A stretch of 64,000 nt of DNA from Aphidius gifuensis (GCF_014905175.1 NC_057792.1:5580001-5644000), one strand, 5' to 3'. Counted from the first letter of the stretch, positions 14,901-31,400 are shown. The notes: generated from the letters alone by a model not told the origin. Numbers and translations: made by a program.

Positions 14901-17900
14901 TATTATTATCTATGAATCTCAGTATTTTCCAGTACTAATTAGCTGTATCCCAATGAAGATAACCAAAAGACAACTAGTATACAAATTAAGCTAATTATAT
15001 AGATGTACCATGAGACCACATGCCAATTAGTTATTAGACATTGAACATTTAGTTCCACACCAAAATTTACATTACTCGTAATTTTCATTTGTCTTGTATT
15101 GATTTACGTAAATCAAGTAAAAAAATAGTCATATTTATTTTTTCGTTATATCAAATTAAAAATAATTCTCTTTAAAATTCAAAAAAAAAAAAGCATTTTA
15201 TGCAATTTCATTATATTTCTTTAGTTTTCTTATAATTTTTTTATTTATTTTTTTTTTATTTCTTGTCGCAAACTTATTCACTTCACTAGACAATTTACCT
15301 TTTAATCAAAATTTTTTACCATTTACATATTCATTTCTTTTATTACAATAATTTGCATATTTGTTGAAATTCTTCTGTATATTTTTTATGCTTAAACTTA
15401 ATTAATTCAGCTAAATTTCGTATTATATATACAATTTTTTTTTACTTCAATCTTTTGTTAGATATCTTTTTTTTTTTTTTTCAAAAAAAAGTTCAATGCA
15501 GATATCTCTCTGTGCGCGTATATTTTATCTTGATTTTATTTTAACTTAATGTCATTTAACTAAAATCAGGATATGCAGATATTTTTTTGAGGCACACCTT
15601 TGTCTGTTTACCGTGTGAAAATTTAAACCACACATATAATTGCTGATTTTTTATTTTCTTGAATTTTAATTAAAAATAAAAGTTGATTTGATATATATCT
15701 CAATTACAAAAGCTCACAATTTTTAATCAATTAAAAATAACATTAAACATTTTATTTTTTATCATTAAATACATGTATTTAAATTTATATTTATGTATTT
15801 TTTTTTTTACAACTCAACAAAGTAATATATAGGTCATGATAATATTTACAAAAATGTAACATTTTAATTATTTTTTATTTTTTTGCAAAAAAAAGTTGAA
15901 ACAATAATAAAAATTATCCAAAAACTTTAGTCTTTTTTTTTTACTGTTATTTTACAACAGCTAGACTTGTTTTGTATATAAATACAGTTATATAATTTGA
16001 TACACATTCACTGACAAAAACAATATTCTCATTTTGTGTAAAAAAAAAAGTATATAACAATAATTTTTAAAAATAAAATTTTAGCAATGTTAAAAAAATG
16101 TACGAGTATCGTTGTGAATATCAAGAAAAAGTGTACATATATATGTAAGAGAACATTAAGCGGAAGTACTGTTAAAAAAAAGTGTATATAAAAGTAAAAA
16201 GGGTGATGCTGGTAACTCGACGACTACGACTACGACATTTTGTGCAAAAATATAGTTGAATTTTTTTTATTTTTGTTTACTATTTTTATATTTATTTTAG
16301 TTGTATCCTAGAGAATAGAGAATAGCTTGTAGATGAGAAAACGAGCAACAAAATCCGTCGAGTTCTTAACAATAATACAATACTTGAAACGTGAGACACT
16401 GGACGCTCCAGAGCATAAGTACAATTGGTCATGTTACAGTATACCCTCGACAAACTTTCAAGTCACACATTCATGAACATAAACAAATATTAATAAACAA
16501 TTTTATTTACTTTTGTTAAATTTACTAAAATAAAAAACAAATAATCCCAAAAATATAAAAAGTACATAGCCTAATTTTTTCTTTGATTTTATTTTAACCT
16601 CTTTTTTTTTTTTAAATTCAACTAAACCAATCGTCTGGGGAATAGTTTTTTATCAAGCAACAAAATCTAAAATCCCAAAAAAAAAAAAAAGGAAAATGTG
16701 TCTCTGAAAATTTCCCAGTAGTGCTATTAGAATTTTAACTTTATTTTCTATCAATTCAATTTTATTTGTCGCTATTTCAAGAAACTGTCACCATAAAAAA
16801 CAAAAACAAAAAAAATATTTATTTGTTTAACAAAATTTGACGTATATATATAGTCAAACTTTTTGGCAAAAAAATTTTACTATAAATCTTACTAGATGGA
16901 TAGAAAATTGTATATATATATAAGCAACTTGGGAAATCAATAATTTTGTAACTTGAAGAGGTATAGTATAAAATTTGATATATATGTTACATATAAAGTC
17001 CAAGTTGAAGTTTGAAACGTGCATGCGTGTCTCAAGTGGCATCACGTACAATCCGATGAATTGTTGCTTTATATGATGTGTACACTTTTGTACAACTGAT
17101 GATGGTGGTGAATTTTTGCTACATTGATGCTTCTAGCAATTTCAAATAATAAAGAAAAAAAAAATAAATAAAAATAGAATAAAAGAAATATACTTTGACG
17201 AAATGAAAGAAAAAAAAAAGAGTTGAAAGTTGCCTGCCAGCAAAAAAATCATAAAGTGAGAGTGGCTTTGAAGAATAAAAAAAATAAGATATAAAGCTCA
17301 AAGTATTGCAGATGTTGTATTGAAAAAAAAAAAGCTCCCTAATATATATATACTATTTTTTTAAATATATATATATACACGCGATGACAAGTGGAACTTT
17401 ACTAAAATGTCGATAAAATTGACGCTCTTAAAGTAGCTGAATATTATATATCTTTTCAATCCCTTCAATTTAACACTATATTCATTTCTTCTTTCTTTTT
17501 TATATGATGAATATATACATATATACATTTCATTTAAATATATCAATCAATTTAAATAATTTTATTTTTAAATAATTTAATGAAATTGACATAGCTGTTT
17601 TATTTTTTTATATAGCGAGCAACTGAATACTTTTTCTATTTATGAGTAGTTATTTTCATTTAATGTATTTTAAATTTCATTTGATTTTTTTTTTTTTAAA
17701 TGAAATAAATGTATGCTCTTCAAAAAAAAGAAGAGCAAAGAAAAAAAAAAAAAAAAAAACACTTTCATTTGGGGTATAAAGAGTGTACTGAAAAAAGTTT
17801 CATTACCGGGAAATGAGCTGAGATAAAGTTGAGTTTTGGCTCTCGTGAACTCAAACTCTATGTCTATATACATATATACTCTTACTGCTATTTCTGATAG

Positions 17901-20900
17901 GTATAAGGTATCTACAACAATTTCAAGTTAGTGCACAAAATCGAATTGAATGCCTTCTTTTGCTTATACATATATATACAGATAACTTTTAATGCTCGAA
18001 AAAAAAAAGCACGGTACATTTAATTTTGAGTAGATACTCAAAATAATGAAATAACTCTATAAACTAAAATAATTATAAAATTATTATAAACTAAAATATA
18101 ATTTTAATGAAAAAATATATTAATTATTATTGAAGTATATAGTATATATATTATTTTTATATTCATTTATTCGTTTATTTTTCATTTGATGGTCAAAATT
18201 GAATTCTGTTAAACTAACGAATGTTCGTTGGCATAATTGATTGGTACCCGCAAGGGATGAGTCCGACATACGACGAATAAAAAAAATATTTAAAAAAATA
18301 AAAATGAATAATAAAACTATACAAAATGTAGGGTAGGTATACCATAGGGACATTGAGTTAGTAAAGTAAAAATAAAAAATATTTTACTGCGAGTAAAACT
18401 TAGATATATATATACACACACTCGTTTTGCTGATGAAACTTTTAAATTACATTGTGGTTTTATCAAACACACACATGCAAAAAATCATAATAAAAAAACA
18501 TGTAGTTATTTTTTTGGATATAGTTTTGATGTATACCAGTTTGTCAGTTGTGTTTGTCTCTTCAACTGTGTGTTTATATTTTTAAATGAGTTTGACTTGA
18601 CCAACAAAATGAAAAAAATATACTTTTATTATAAACTTTATTTGTTGAGTGTCAATAAACCACATAATGGGATTTCTGTGGTCATATATACATATATGTG
18701 TTTGTAGATTTATATATTAATGTTGGAAAATTTTAGTTTGCGTGAATTTCACTTTGGCACACCCAAAACCAAATGAATGAATTCGTCAAGCGACAATAGA
18801 TAAATCAAAAACTCATTACATTTAATTTAATTTTTGTTTTTTTATTATTATTTTTTAGCATACTGAGTTATTTTAATCGTTTTATTATTTATATATACTT
18901 CATCAAGTTGTACTTGTGCATAGCTATGATTTTCTATAAAACATAAAATTTTCATATAATATTTCAAAAATTCATTTAAACTTTTATCATTTACGAATTT
19001 TTTTAATTTTAAAGCTTTTGATTTTTCGAGTAATTTATGTGATGAATGTTTGTTTGTTAATATACAATAATAATTTAATAAAAAATCAAATTTATTTAAA
19101 TATTTTTTAATTAAATAAAAATTGATATTTTAAATATTTTTGTTTGATAATATTTTCATGTTATATCTATTTTATTTTTGATAAAATATTGATGACATTT
19201 AATGACATTTTGATAAAGTTAAATTTAAATAATGCAGTATAATTTGTGTAAATTATCAATACAATATCATGTATAACTAGCTCGATATTAACACAAGCAA
19301 GTTTCATCATAAGAATGGTGATTTAGGCAGAATACTTGGGGGTCACCAACAAGAAGATGAAGGAACTTGCTACGTGCTTCTAAGAAAATACTATACACTC
19401 TGCAGATAGAACGTGCTAAACTAAAAACGTGATGTATATCTATGTCGCCAAGTAACATAAAAAATTGTTAGAAAATATAAAAAAAAAAAACCTTAAATAA
19501 AATGGTGACCATATAAAATTTGAAAAGAAAAATCTTTAACTCTTATTACATCCAATGATATTAAATTTTCAAATAAAATCAAAATACCAAAAATTTTCAT
19601 AAATAAATTATCAATTATTATTTTATATATTTTTTTAGAAGGTATATATAATCTCAAGTGTCCACCAAATATACAGTAACCTCGACAGTTACTGTATTAT
19701 AATTGGTTGACATATTTATATGACATGCGGACAATTTTAGACAGTAACATACACAATATATATATATTCTGACACTTGACTGACGATGAGACTATTGTAT
19801 GTCTGTGTATAATATTCGAGCAAGGGTGATATTTTATTTTTACCAGTAATACTTGACGCACATTTTCACGTCAACGTTTTTTTTTTTTTTTTTATATCTT
19901 TTTATGCTACGTGACATTTTTTTTTTCTTTTTTTATATATATATATTCATTTTATTTCATCCCCCATACCACACACAAACACATACATGTCATATTTCGT
20001 AATAATATATATTTTTTTTTTGTTCTATAAATTCATGTATATTTTATTTAAAAAAAAAAATACAAATAAATGTTGAGGACTGGAAAACATTGTCGAGGAC
20101 TGTAATAATAATAAAAAAAAAAAAAATAATTTGAGGATTAACTGTGATCGATATGCATGCATATATATGTCATTTATAAAACGAATAAAGAACAATAATA
20201 AATTTGTTAAAAACATGTGTGTGTGTGACAGTTGTATGTATATATATTTGAAAATCTATGGAAAGTGTGACATCAACATTAGATAGAAATTGTAAAACCA
20301 CATTGACGAATTGTTGTGGTGGCACATTTCTAGTATCCGAAAGCCATGAACCTTTATCGATTTTCCATAGATATTCATAATAACTCTTCGTCTAGTTAAC
20401 TTGTATATATGTAATGGTACATTGTATGTATGTTGCTAAAGCACAAAGTTAAATTGAAAGTGAGACAGTTGAAACTACTGTGTGACCAACAAAAGCACTG
20501 ACATATAATATTTAATATGAAAACTCGTGCATGCACTTTATGTCTCTTGAGTAATAATTCTTGGATATTATTACGTTTATATTCGCAACTATTTCTATAT
20601 TTCTTCATTCATAAGTTTTTAAAAACAAAAAAAAAAAAGGAATAAATAAAACAATTTTTTAGTCTTGTTTTCAATTCTTCTATGGGGTAGAAAATTTTAC
20701 GGCTTTTCAAGCGTAGAATTGTAGAATTACGCTTCAATGATTTTTTTGTGTTTCAAGTGAATTTATTTTAGTTTAATATGTTGAATATTATCAGGTTTAT
20801 CATAAATTTATGTTTTGATAATTTTTTGTTTTATAATTATTTGAAAAATTTTAACTTTTTCGAATTTATTTGAATTTTTTTTTTTGTAGTAAAAATAGAG

Positions 20901-22384
20901 ATGATTATTTGAGATTTATTTTTTTATATTATTGAGCTGATTGAATTAATGAATTTAAATTTTAATAACAAAAAATTTTTTATTATTATTGAAATTTGAA
21001 TTAAAAAATTAATTTAAAAGTTGAAAATTTTTTACTGAATAAAATTTATTTCTAATAAAATTATATTTTACATTGAATAATTTTTTTTAACAAAAGTTTT
21101 TTTCGAGCTTTTATTGTAAATTCGTTAAAGACTCGATTTCTTTACTTTTAAATTTTCATGATTTTTTTTTTTTGCATCTTTTTGCTTCTGTCTTTTTATA
21201 GATGTATATTTTTTTTTTCTTTATTTTCAAGAAGATAGCAACTTGGTCTACATAAATCATAAGACGTGGTTCCAGGGCTCAGATAATTTTAATTTTTTTT
21301 TTTTTTTTCAATAAAACCTGATACTTGGAACAAAAGTTTTTTCATTGCTATTCTTTTACAACCACTGAATTGATAATTTTTTTATGTATAAAATATTTTT
21401 TATAATTTTTTTTTACACTGCATATATACACAGTTGAAGAAAAAAATGTAAAATTTAACATTTTTTAAATGTTTAAATGTAGTTATATATATTTTTTTTA
21501 AATGTCGATTAAATATTTATCTCAACTATTAATAAAAAATCTTGTTTTAACATTTATATATAAATTTTTCAAAAAACTCTATTCACTATATCGTAGCAAC
21601 ATTTTAAAAATAAAATTTTCAACTTTTATTTATTTTTTTCTTTCATTTTTAAATAATTTACAAATTGTTTTATTAAAATATATGTTTTACTACTGTATTT
21701 CGTCAAAATGCACCTGTCTGTAAAATTAATTAGCTAAAAAAAAAAAAAAAAACAAATTAAATGTAAAGTAAAACAAAATAATAATAAACCAAAAATTGAG
21801 GGTGCAGCAGAGTCGTAACATGCACGACGCCATTTGCACCTTTTTCCTATTTCATATATATTTATTGTTATTATAAACATGTATTTTTTTGATGCAATTT
21901 TTTTATTTTTTATTTTTAAACTTCTCTCTCTCCCATCATAAATTTATCACGCGATGCGTTTCCTTGGAAACATAAAATCTCTTTTTAAAATATAATTTTT
22001 TTTTTTATTTTCTCGCATGTTTATACCACTTGAGATTGTTGTCATGAAAGTTAAGAATAAAAAAAATATAACAAATATAATACTGCGTAAATAAAAAATT
22101 AAATATAATAAAAAAAAAAAAAAAAGATAATTGATTAAATGGTGATGGAGGCTCCTTGAGGGTTATTCTATATCTATCTCGAATGGAATCTTGCTTCTAA
22201 ACTTTAATTAATCCAAGTTGGCCTCGAGGACTTGAAGGAATCTGGTTGACGGGTTCTCTAGATTGCTTTGAAACTTTCCTCAATTGTCTCTCAAAAAAAT
22301 ATATGCTTTTTTTTTCTTATTTTAAAAAAATTAAGTCAAAGAAAAAACAAAAAATTAATTCATTCTCACCTTTGTGCATTTTAG
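11938..22384 (+). other. Inferred long intron (about 10.4 kb) of the LRR gene
   Basis: The stretch starts GTAAGT and ends at TGCATTTTAG. It is AT-rich with long A/T runs. It includes a degenerate arm related to the foldback element (about 12900-13030). I saw no exon, RNA gene or intact mobile element inside it. Confidence 0.4.
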
Positions 22385-22438
22385 ATGAGCAGCCGGATAC
22401 AGAATGAGATGCCCTCAGTCATTAACCAGACAATGAAG
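22385..22438 (+). CDS. Candidate second exon of the LRR gene (54 nt)
   Basis: A TGTGCATTTTAG acceptor and an ATGAAG|GTATTT donor bound 18 open codons, MSSRIQNEMPSVINQTMK. Base composition is clearly more balanced than the flanks. The exon begins with ATG. Joined in phase 0 to the LRR exon it gives a basic stretch (KKPSCRG) just before the hydrophobic VLMLLISISLL. That makes a normal signal peptide, so this ATG is a reasonable translation start for a protein of about 579 residues. The alternative start is the internal ATG at 32714. Assignment to the LRR gene is inferred. Confidence 0.55.
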
Positions 22439-25400
22439 GTATTTAAATTTTTTTTTTTAAATAACATATATTTATTATTATCATTAAAATTTATTTAACA
22501 AAAAAAAAAAAAATACAAAGTAGCTTTTATAATAACAATAAAAAATACATGAAAATAAGATTTTTTTTTCTTTTGATTATTTATCAAATATTATTATTAA
22601 ATTTATCAAAATAAATTAGTACAGAGGTGTGGCAAAAACACACGCAAAGTATAATCCAATTTGAATATGTAAAATACATGCAGATAGATGAGTCAACAAT
22701 AAGCATTTGTTAAATCGTGATAATGTGATCGCGCGACGTTATCATTTTATTTTTGAATTGATCGAGTAGTTTTGTCGCGTGTTATCGTCTTTCAGGTAAC
22801 CATCTAAACCCTTATCTTTTGCTTTAAAAAAAAAAAATTTTTTTTTTTTTCAACAATGTTATATAAAATAATAAACCAAAGCCACACAATGTGTAACAGA
22901 GTTGTTAAGAAAAAAGTAAAATATATATTTTTTTGTATTATATTTTATATACATAGTCTTTTAGATACATCCCTTGGTTCTTGTTGATTGTTTAATACCC
23001 TTGGGGAATATAAAAATACAAACAAACAGACAGAGGAACAAACAAACAGCCGAGGGTTTTCTAAAAAATCAAGTATAAAAAAAAAGAAAAAACTTAAAAA
23101 ATAAAATAAAGAATTGTAGAGAGAATATTTGGCGAAAAAAAAAAAAAAAAGACAAGAGGGTTGAAGATAGTTTCTTGGGGTTTATTCAACGAAATGGATA
23201 ATGATGCTGGGTTAGAGAAAATGGAAGAAAAGCTAAGGGGTCCAGAGAACCCTTCTCTCCAACAACCACCCTTGCCATTTATTCCTCTCTAGCTGCTCAA
23301 GTGAAACATCTTCGTGGCCCATTATTCACAAGAAAATAAAATAATAAAAAAATCTTCTAAAAAATAAATAGAAAAAAAATTAACGAATAATTTTTTTCTT
23401 TTAAAATAATAAACAATGCTTGTTTTTCTTTTGTTTTACAAAAAAAATTTGCATATTATTTTATGCAATATATAAAATAATTTAAGATAAAGAAAGAATT
23501 TATACAATTTGCTTGATGTTTGTAATATCAAATACACAAGATCAAGCATTAGTTGGAAAATATATATATATATGTTGCAAGCTACTGAACTACTGGTAAC
23601 ATGAAACACAACGAATCGAATATTCTGCACCCTCATAGTTCTCATTTCCTGGTAAATTCAAAGTGATGGGCTACAGTATATAGAAAGGGGGTGGGTAAAA
23701 TTAATCTTGTAATCGAAAAAGGAGGCCATGAAAAGATTAAGTTCCAAACATCAAAGAGTCGAAATTCTTGATCGTATATAACAGTGAGGATCCAAACACT
23801 CCAAGAGAGAAAGATACTAACTTTATATTTTTTTTATTTTTCACTATAGAAACATGAAAGAAATAACCAATTTCAAGCAATTCTATCTCGTCAAGCGTTT
23901 AAATCAATCTCATCTTTATTTTATTTTTTATTATCCGTAAATTTTTTACCTCCTTTTTCTATCTATAAATTGTTGAACATTAATGTTTTTTTTTTTTTAA
24001 AACAATATAAATTTCACTTGAATTTATTTTTCATCCATAAATTTATATACATTTTTTTTTAATATTATTTTTAATCTATGGAGAATTTTTTTTATATTTA
24101 AAAAAAAAATTGAAACACATGAGTATATGTGCGGGTACATCGTCAAGTCCAATTAAATTTACAATGGCTGTATGTAAACGTGTTGAAAAAAAAAATAAAA
24201 AAAATTACATAAAAATGGGTTTGGCATGACTATATTTTTTTTATTTCTTTATTTTTTTTACTGATAAATACAGTACAACGGAAAAGCTAATGACGATAAT
24301 GGATATACCTTCAGATCGCGAGATAATATAACGAGACTTTGAATTGAAAAAAATAAAAATATGAGAGCATCAACCTCATTGTCATTGTACTTGAATATTA
24401 TGAGAATATACTAATGTTTTTATTTATTTTTTTCATTAAATTTAAAATTCATTTATTTGATTTTTAAAATACAATTTTAAAACACCCCAATTGTAGTGAA
24501 AATTGTTGTTGTTTTTGGTGGTTGTTTTAAATTCCGATTAAGTTAAACGTGACTTGAAATTTTCATTTAATAATATATATGGGTATTATCTCTTTTCTCT
24601 ACATTATTATAAAATACATTTAACTTGTTATAATAATTATTATTATTACAAAATTTTGCGTTAATAATAACTTTATGTAATTAAGTTACTCAAACATTAT
24701 TCTTTTTATACTCTTAATCTCTTTTTCCTTTTTTAAATTTAAATTTAATATCAATAAAATTAAATATTTCATTTAATATTTTCTAGTCTCGTATATTTTA
24801 TTTAATATTTGTTTTATTTTTTTTTTTTTATTATTTTTTTCTACCGTGTTTTCAATTTAAAATGACGAAGAAAAATTTAATTACGCGTTATATTCAAATA
24901 TATATGATGTGCCATATACTGTCTACCATTTCAATTCTCAGTATACAGTTTTTTTTTTTTTTATGAATTGACATCGTTAGAACTTTTTAATTACGTAAAT
25001 TATACATATAATATTTTTATTTATTTATTTTTATTATAATCACAAAAATATACACAACGTAATATTTAAAAAAATAAACAAAATTAAATAAATTTATTAT
25101 TTGTTTGTTCCACGGAAAAAAAATTAAATAATTATTATTAATGAATAAATATAGTTTGTTTATTTAGTTTGTTGATTAAACAATTTAATTTTATAGTTAG
25201 TTGATTATTTTTTGTATGCGAATATAATTTTTTTTTTTTTGGATATTGTCAAAAGTCTTTATCAATTGATCAGTTATTACCGCACCTCATTGCTAAAAAG
25301 CCACTTCGACATCCTTCATATTTAGCCCCCCCTTTTTTTTTTTAGATACTTTTTTTTATGTTTTATTTAACCCCCCTATTTGCTTGCTATCGCAGCAGCC

Positions 25401-28400
25401 CCATACTCTGATAGAAGCCGACAGCACTTTGCCAAGCTAACGTGCACTCAACTACTTAATAATGCACCAGTCAACCAACCACTATATGCACCCATTACAT
25501 TTCCATGTGTATATATTTATATATGTGTATATTATAATACACATATAAAATTGTTTATTATTATTATTGTTGTTATAATATATTTTGTGTATGGTAACCT
25601 GTACTGGTATGCATATATATTTTAACTGCGAGCATACTTGATATGCTACCTGTGATGGTGCTTTACATACCTTTTTTTTTTTTTTCATTATTATTATTTA
25701 TCCAATAAAAGTATGCATTTTTTTTTTTTTTTTTTATATTTTTATCTTCACTGTGCAGTATCATTGAAAAAAAAATTAACTCGATAAAAATTTTCTAAAT
25801 TGAAAGTAATTTACTTTGATTGAAATTCTTTTTTTAATTTAGTTAAAAAAAATATATATTTTTGTTGGTTTTTTTTTTTAAATTATATATGAAAATTGAG
25901 GGATTAATATTATTTAAATATAAATATGAAAATTCAAATACGACTGTGTTTTATATTGATGGAAATAATTTGTCTAATAATTTGCAAAATAAAATAATTT
26001 GTAGATTTATTTTGTATTTAAAAATTTAATGCAAATTTTTTATAGAAAATCTGATTTGAGCTATAAAATCTCTGAAATATTTTATAGTTTTTTTTTTAAT
26101 AATATTTTGTCAGTGATGTAGTAAAAAATGGAATTTTTATTTTTAATAAATAAGTATAAATTTTTTTTAATAAGAATTTCATACTAAAAAATTTGTAAAT
26201 CAGAAAAAAAAAAATTTTAATATTGCTATTTTAATAAATGAATTTATGGAAATATTTTTAACATTAAAAAAATTATATTTTCCAATTTTAATTTATTAGA
26301 TGCTTTTATTATAAAAAAAAAAAAAAAAAGTAGTTGTTATTACTAAATTGAAATAAACTGATGTTTTTTTGAATAAAATGAAAAATTTTTGAATTTTATT
26401 TTACACTTATATAAATTGACAAATAAATGTATTTTTAAATGATTTGTAAATATTTAAAATAAATTATAAAATTCAAACGAAAAAAAATATTCTTGCTTCT
26501 CAAGGGAATTTTAAAATCATATAACTGAAATATATATACGTTTTATAATGTAAAAAAATCCCATGGTTATATAACATATATATAGCAGCTTTTGTGTGCA
26601 AACGTTAGCCTGGGATTTCATGATGGTAAACTGTATGAAAAGAAGGTTCAGGAACAAAGGATTCCACCATTTATATATACAGGCACTGTGTGAGAAATCA
26701 AAATTACTTTTCGTCTGAAAATAAAATAGAAAAAAAGTATAAGAAAAGAAGAAGAAGAAGAAGATAAAGATATAAAAAAAAAATTTAGATCAATAATACA
26801 TTCATGATTTTGATGAAGTCTTTTAGTTGAAAATAAAAATAAAAAGATTAGAAAGAATATATATAATATAAAAATAAAAAAAAAATAAATTAAACTTCAA
26901 CAGGTGTATTACTTGTTGGTAAAAGAATAAGAAATAAAATAATCATATATCCAAAAATAGAATAAATAGTATAAATATAAATTTCATAAAGAAAAAAAAA
27001 ATAAATGGTTGCAAATAGAAAAAGTAAAAAAATCATATTTAAATTGAATAATATTTATGGTGTCAAACTCGGATTCAAGCCAAAGTTCAACTCACTTGTA
27101 TATTTTTTTTTCAATATAACGTAAACAAAAATATCCGGTCAAAATATATATCCACTAGCATAAATAAAAAATAAATTAATTACAAATTTATCCAAGATAT
27201 ATGATGATAATAATAATCTTTATAATAATATATAATAATAAATAAAAATAAATAAACATTTCATACAATATTTGAAAGATTAATATGAAAAAAAAAAAAT
27301 TAAATTTGAAATAATAATAACATTGTGTCATTACAATAAAATGACTAATTAATAAATTTTTAAATTAATTAATTTTGAATTTATCAAAGATATATGATTA
27401 AAGTAAATTTTAAATAAATAAATAAATTTTTAAATGAAATATTTATTTATTTATCGTATGATATACTGTTGTCATAATTTTTTAAAAATTCAAAATAATC
27501 ATTAAATCATTATGTCAATATGTTACTATGCTTTTATTATTTTTATAATGATTTATTTTAATTTTTAAATAACTTATTATTTCTATACTAATACACGCTT
27601 CATGATGTATTTCTTTTTTTCGGGAGGAAAATTATTCAACTGAAATTTCATATAACATTTATAATTTATTTACTCGTTAATCATTTATTAATACAGTCGT
27701 TTGACATTTTCATTGTTATATTATTAAGCCATCTAAAACATCAGAAAATTTAAAATACGAGACTATGTCATAAGAAAATATACAAAAGCTATCATCTTTG
27801 AGCTATAAAAGACTCTATACTTAATATGAATATTTAATACTCTACAATATATATATATATACACATCCATACATAAATTATTCATATATATGTACTATAA
27901 TTTTTCATGTACATCAGTGTGTAATTGCAGACTTTTCTCATCTGTCAAACATTCTCTCACAACTACTTACACAGTCTATACTTATTTTCACCCTCTTTGA
28001 CCTTTCTCTCTGTTTTCCAAATGGACCCAGTCATTTATTTATTTTTCATCCCTTTTTTATTATTTGACTCAATTTATTTACAATTCACTATTATTATACA
28101 ACATATAAAAATTTAAAAAAATTAATATATAAAATTTATGCAAAATCTTCTAAATTTTCTTTTATTTTATTTATTTATTTTTTTTTCATTTTTCGATAAA
28201 GAGTAACCCGGAAATTGGAATCTTAAATCGATTCCAATCTCTTTTATTGTCGTTGAAAACCGACGATCATGAAAATTCCAAGGTTTCTTTCGTTCTCTTC
28301 TCCTTTTATTCACTATTTTCTCGTTTCTCTGCTCTGCTTCTTTCTTCTATACACACCTATATTGCAAAAAGCACTTGAACGTCAGAATTTTTTTATTTAT

Positions 28401-31400
28401 TTTTTATTTTTTTTGCTAAATGTATATAAAAAAAAAACGTGGATAAAATCCCTTGGTCTCATTTTCTTCTTTCTCTCACTTTGAACTGTAGCTATATATA
28501 TGTGTATATAAAATTGTGCAGCTCTTTCTCATGACTCTTACGTTTCATTGAATTTTACGACGTGGATGCAAGGCTTTATAGAAGTATTTTTACCCCTCCA
28601 CTTGTTCCAGTTAAACCCTGATAAATATTACTCGAAAATTTACGTTCAATTTACCATCAGCAATGTTTACTCATAGTATACACTTTCATCTACCTATTTT
28701 ACATATATAAATTCATTAAACAATAAATTAACATTAAATACTTAAAATAACAATAATAAATTATAATATAAAATCAATGTTATATTATAATAATTTTATA
28801 ATAAATCAATTTTATAATTTATTTTACAATTGTCAACACTTGCTTGGTACTTTTTTTTTTTTTTTTTTTTATAATTTTTTTTCTTTTTTGTTATGATCGA
28901 TTGTTTTTACCCACGAAATTTTTAACTTTTTCATCATCTCTCATTTTTTTCTTTTGACAAAACTTTATACTACTGAAACTGAAAAAGTGCATGGTAAAAA
29001 AAAAAAAAAAAAATTATAAAAGAAAGTTGGTGAATTCTCGTTTTTGTATAGCGATTTTTTTTTATTCTAGTTTTTACTTGGATATATACTGTATCGGTAT
29101 GAAGTATTAAAAAAAAAAAAAATGAAAAATATCACAAAAGATTCTTGGATAGTTTTTGAAAAAAAAGAAATGATAAAAGAAAATTAAAATATAATAGAGA
29201 TGAGAGAAAAAATATATATAAAAATGATAAAATGTCTTGACTGTAGAAACATTTGCAAATAATAAAATAATAATAATAATATAATGATAATAATATAGAT
29301 AAAAGTTGATTCACCTCAACAAACATCAAACGACTGCCACTAGTAGAGTGAATCACACAAGTAAAGTGGTTCCTCTTATGTTAGATTTCCACTAGAGACA
29401 CGACAAAATTGCTCGATAAATTTTCCACTTTCTTTATATTCTCTCTCAGTGGATTCACTTTATCGGCATGTCATTATAATAGTTATGTCGATAATATGAC
29501 AAATATCTAACTGCTTTATAATGCATCAAATTAAATTTTTTTTTTTTTCGAAATACATATAGTGAAAATTACAACTTGAAATTCCGTCAAATTAATATCA
29601 ACTATTTTCATTTTACTTTGTTTTTTTTTTTTTTTATTTTAAATATTTATTATTTTATAATAAATTATCAAGTACTTTTCTTTAGCTACAATTTAAAGTT
29701 TGATAAAAAAATAATAATTTAAAGTCAACTATAACTTTTTTCATAAACGATTAAAAGTTTTAGAAATTTTTTTTTTTTACATAGATATTTTTACTAAAAG
29801 AAAATTTAAAAAATAAAAACCATTATAAAAAATTAAGTAGGATAAATAAATAAATTAGTGTACATTAAATTTTTTTAAATAAAACAGTTATGTATTAATG
29901 GAAGAATAACAAAAAGAAAAAGAAAAAAAAAATGAATGAATATTTATATTATTATCAGAGGAATGTTGTAGCTGATGAAAGCCATATAAAATGTTATGTC
30001 TCATTTGTCAAAAGATTGAACTGCGTATAACGTTATGGTACTTAAAGACATGCATATATATATTTTATAATAATATATGAGAAAGTGAGAAATAACACTT
30101 CACCACCATCAGTTTCTTCTTTATCTTTTCAGTGATTACGTATTAGACCATGGTGGTACGTGTCTGTGCATAAAACATTATCTAGCTTGCATAAATTAAA
30201 CCAAATTTCCCGACGGATTTGCGTCGTTCTATAATAACCTAAACGAAAATTATGTGAGCTTTCATGGAAGGGGGTTAGTTGTAAAAATATTATAATACCC
30301 TATAGGTCATCTTGCTTTGTCATTAAATAAATTTGACAAATTTATTATACATATAATATTTTTAGATAGAAAAATTTTAAAAATTGAAATCGAAATTATA
30401 TTTAAATAGAATGCAATTTTGTAAACAACTTCCTGAAAATGGGTTTGAAGCTTTATCCACTTAACAATCAGTTGGGTCAACCAAAACATTTTCATTTGGA
30501 CAGACGGTCACAATTGTGATTACTGTAAAATTGTGCGATAATTACAGACGATTAAAGCCTAACTGTAATAACGTCATGAACAGCAATTATTATCATTATT
30601 ATCACAATTCTTGTCATCCGGTTACAAAGTCAAATACTATCTCATTTATTTTTTTTCTTGTTCTATTGTTATATAATAATTTCTACAGAATTATAAAATT
30701 CTCATTTCTTTAATTTTCTGTTTTAATTTTCTTTCTTTGTATTAAAAAATTTAGCCGTGACAATTTGATTTACCAATGATTTATCGATTTTATATTACAG
30801 AAAGAAAAAAAATATAAAAATAAAATTACAACGAATAAATGGTTTTGCCTGTTAAATTTTAACAAATGAAAGAAAAGAATTGCAATTAGTTGAGAGAGTT
30901 ACTTGACGCGTCTTTGGCTCCATCGTTTTTCAACGCCTTACACAATCTACCACTAGTAATCCGATTTTCCTATTCCCTCGTTCTTGACACAACGTAATCC
31001 TCATCTCCTTAAACTTCTTTTTACTTTGCCTCTCATTCACGATGAACCATAGTAACTATGCAAAAAGAAAAAAAAAAAAAATGAATAAAATTGCCATTTA
31101 AAAAAGTAAAAAAAAAATGATCGCTTATAATGTAGTTTGATTACTTGAGATAAGTGCTTTTTCATCAAGGGTTATAGGTTTTTTACTAAGGAAATTGATA
31201 ATCAATAATTTATATACTTGATAATTTTTTTTTTTTTTAAATTTATATATTCACAATGAAAATTTAAATTAAATACTATTTATTTTGTGTTAAAATAAAT
31301 GTTATATTTAATTTAATTTTCAATGCAAATATTAATTTAACATTTTAAAAAAAAAATTTGATTAATCATACATTGTATATGGTTTTCTTTTCCTGCTGCT

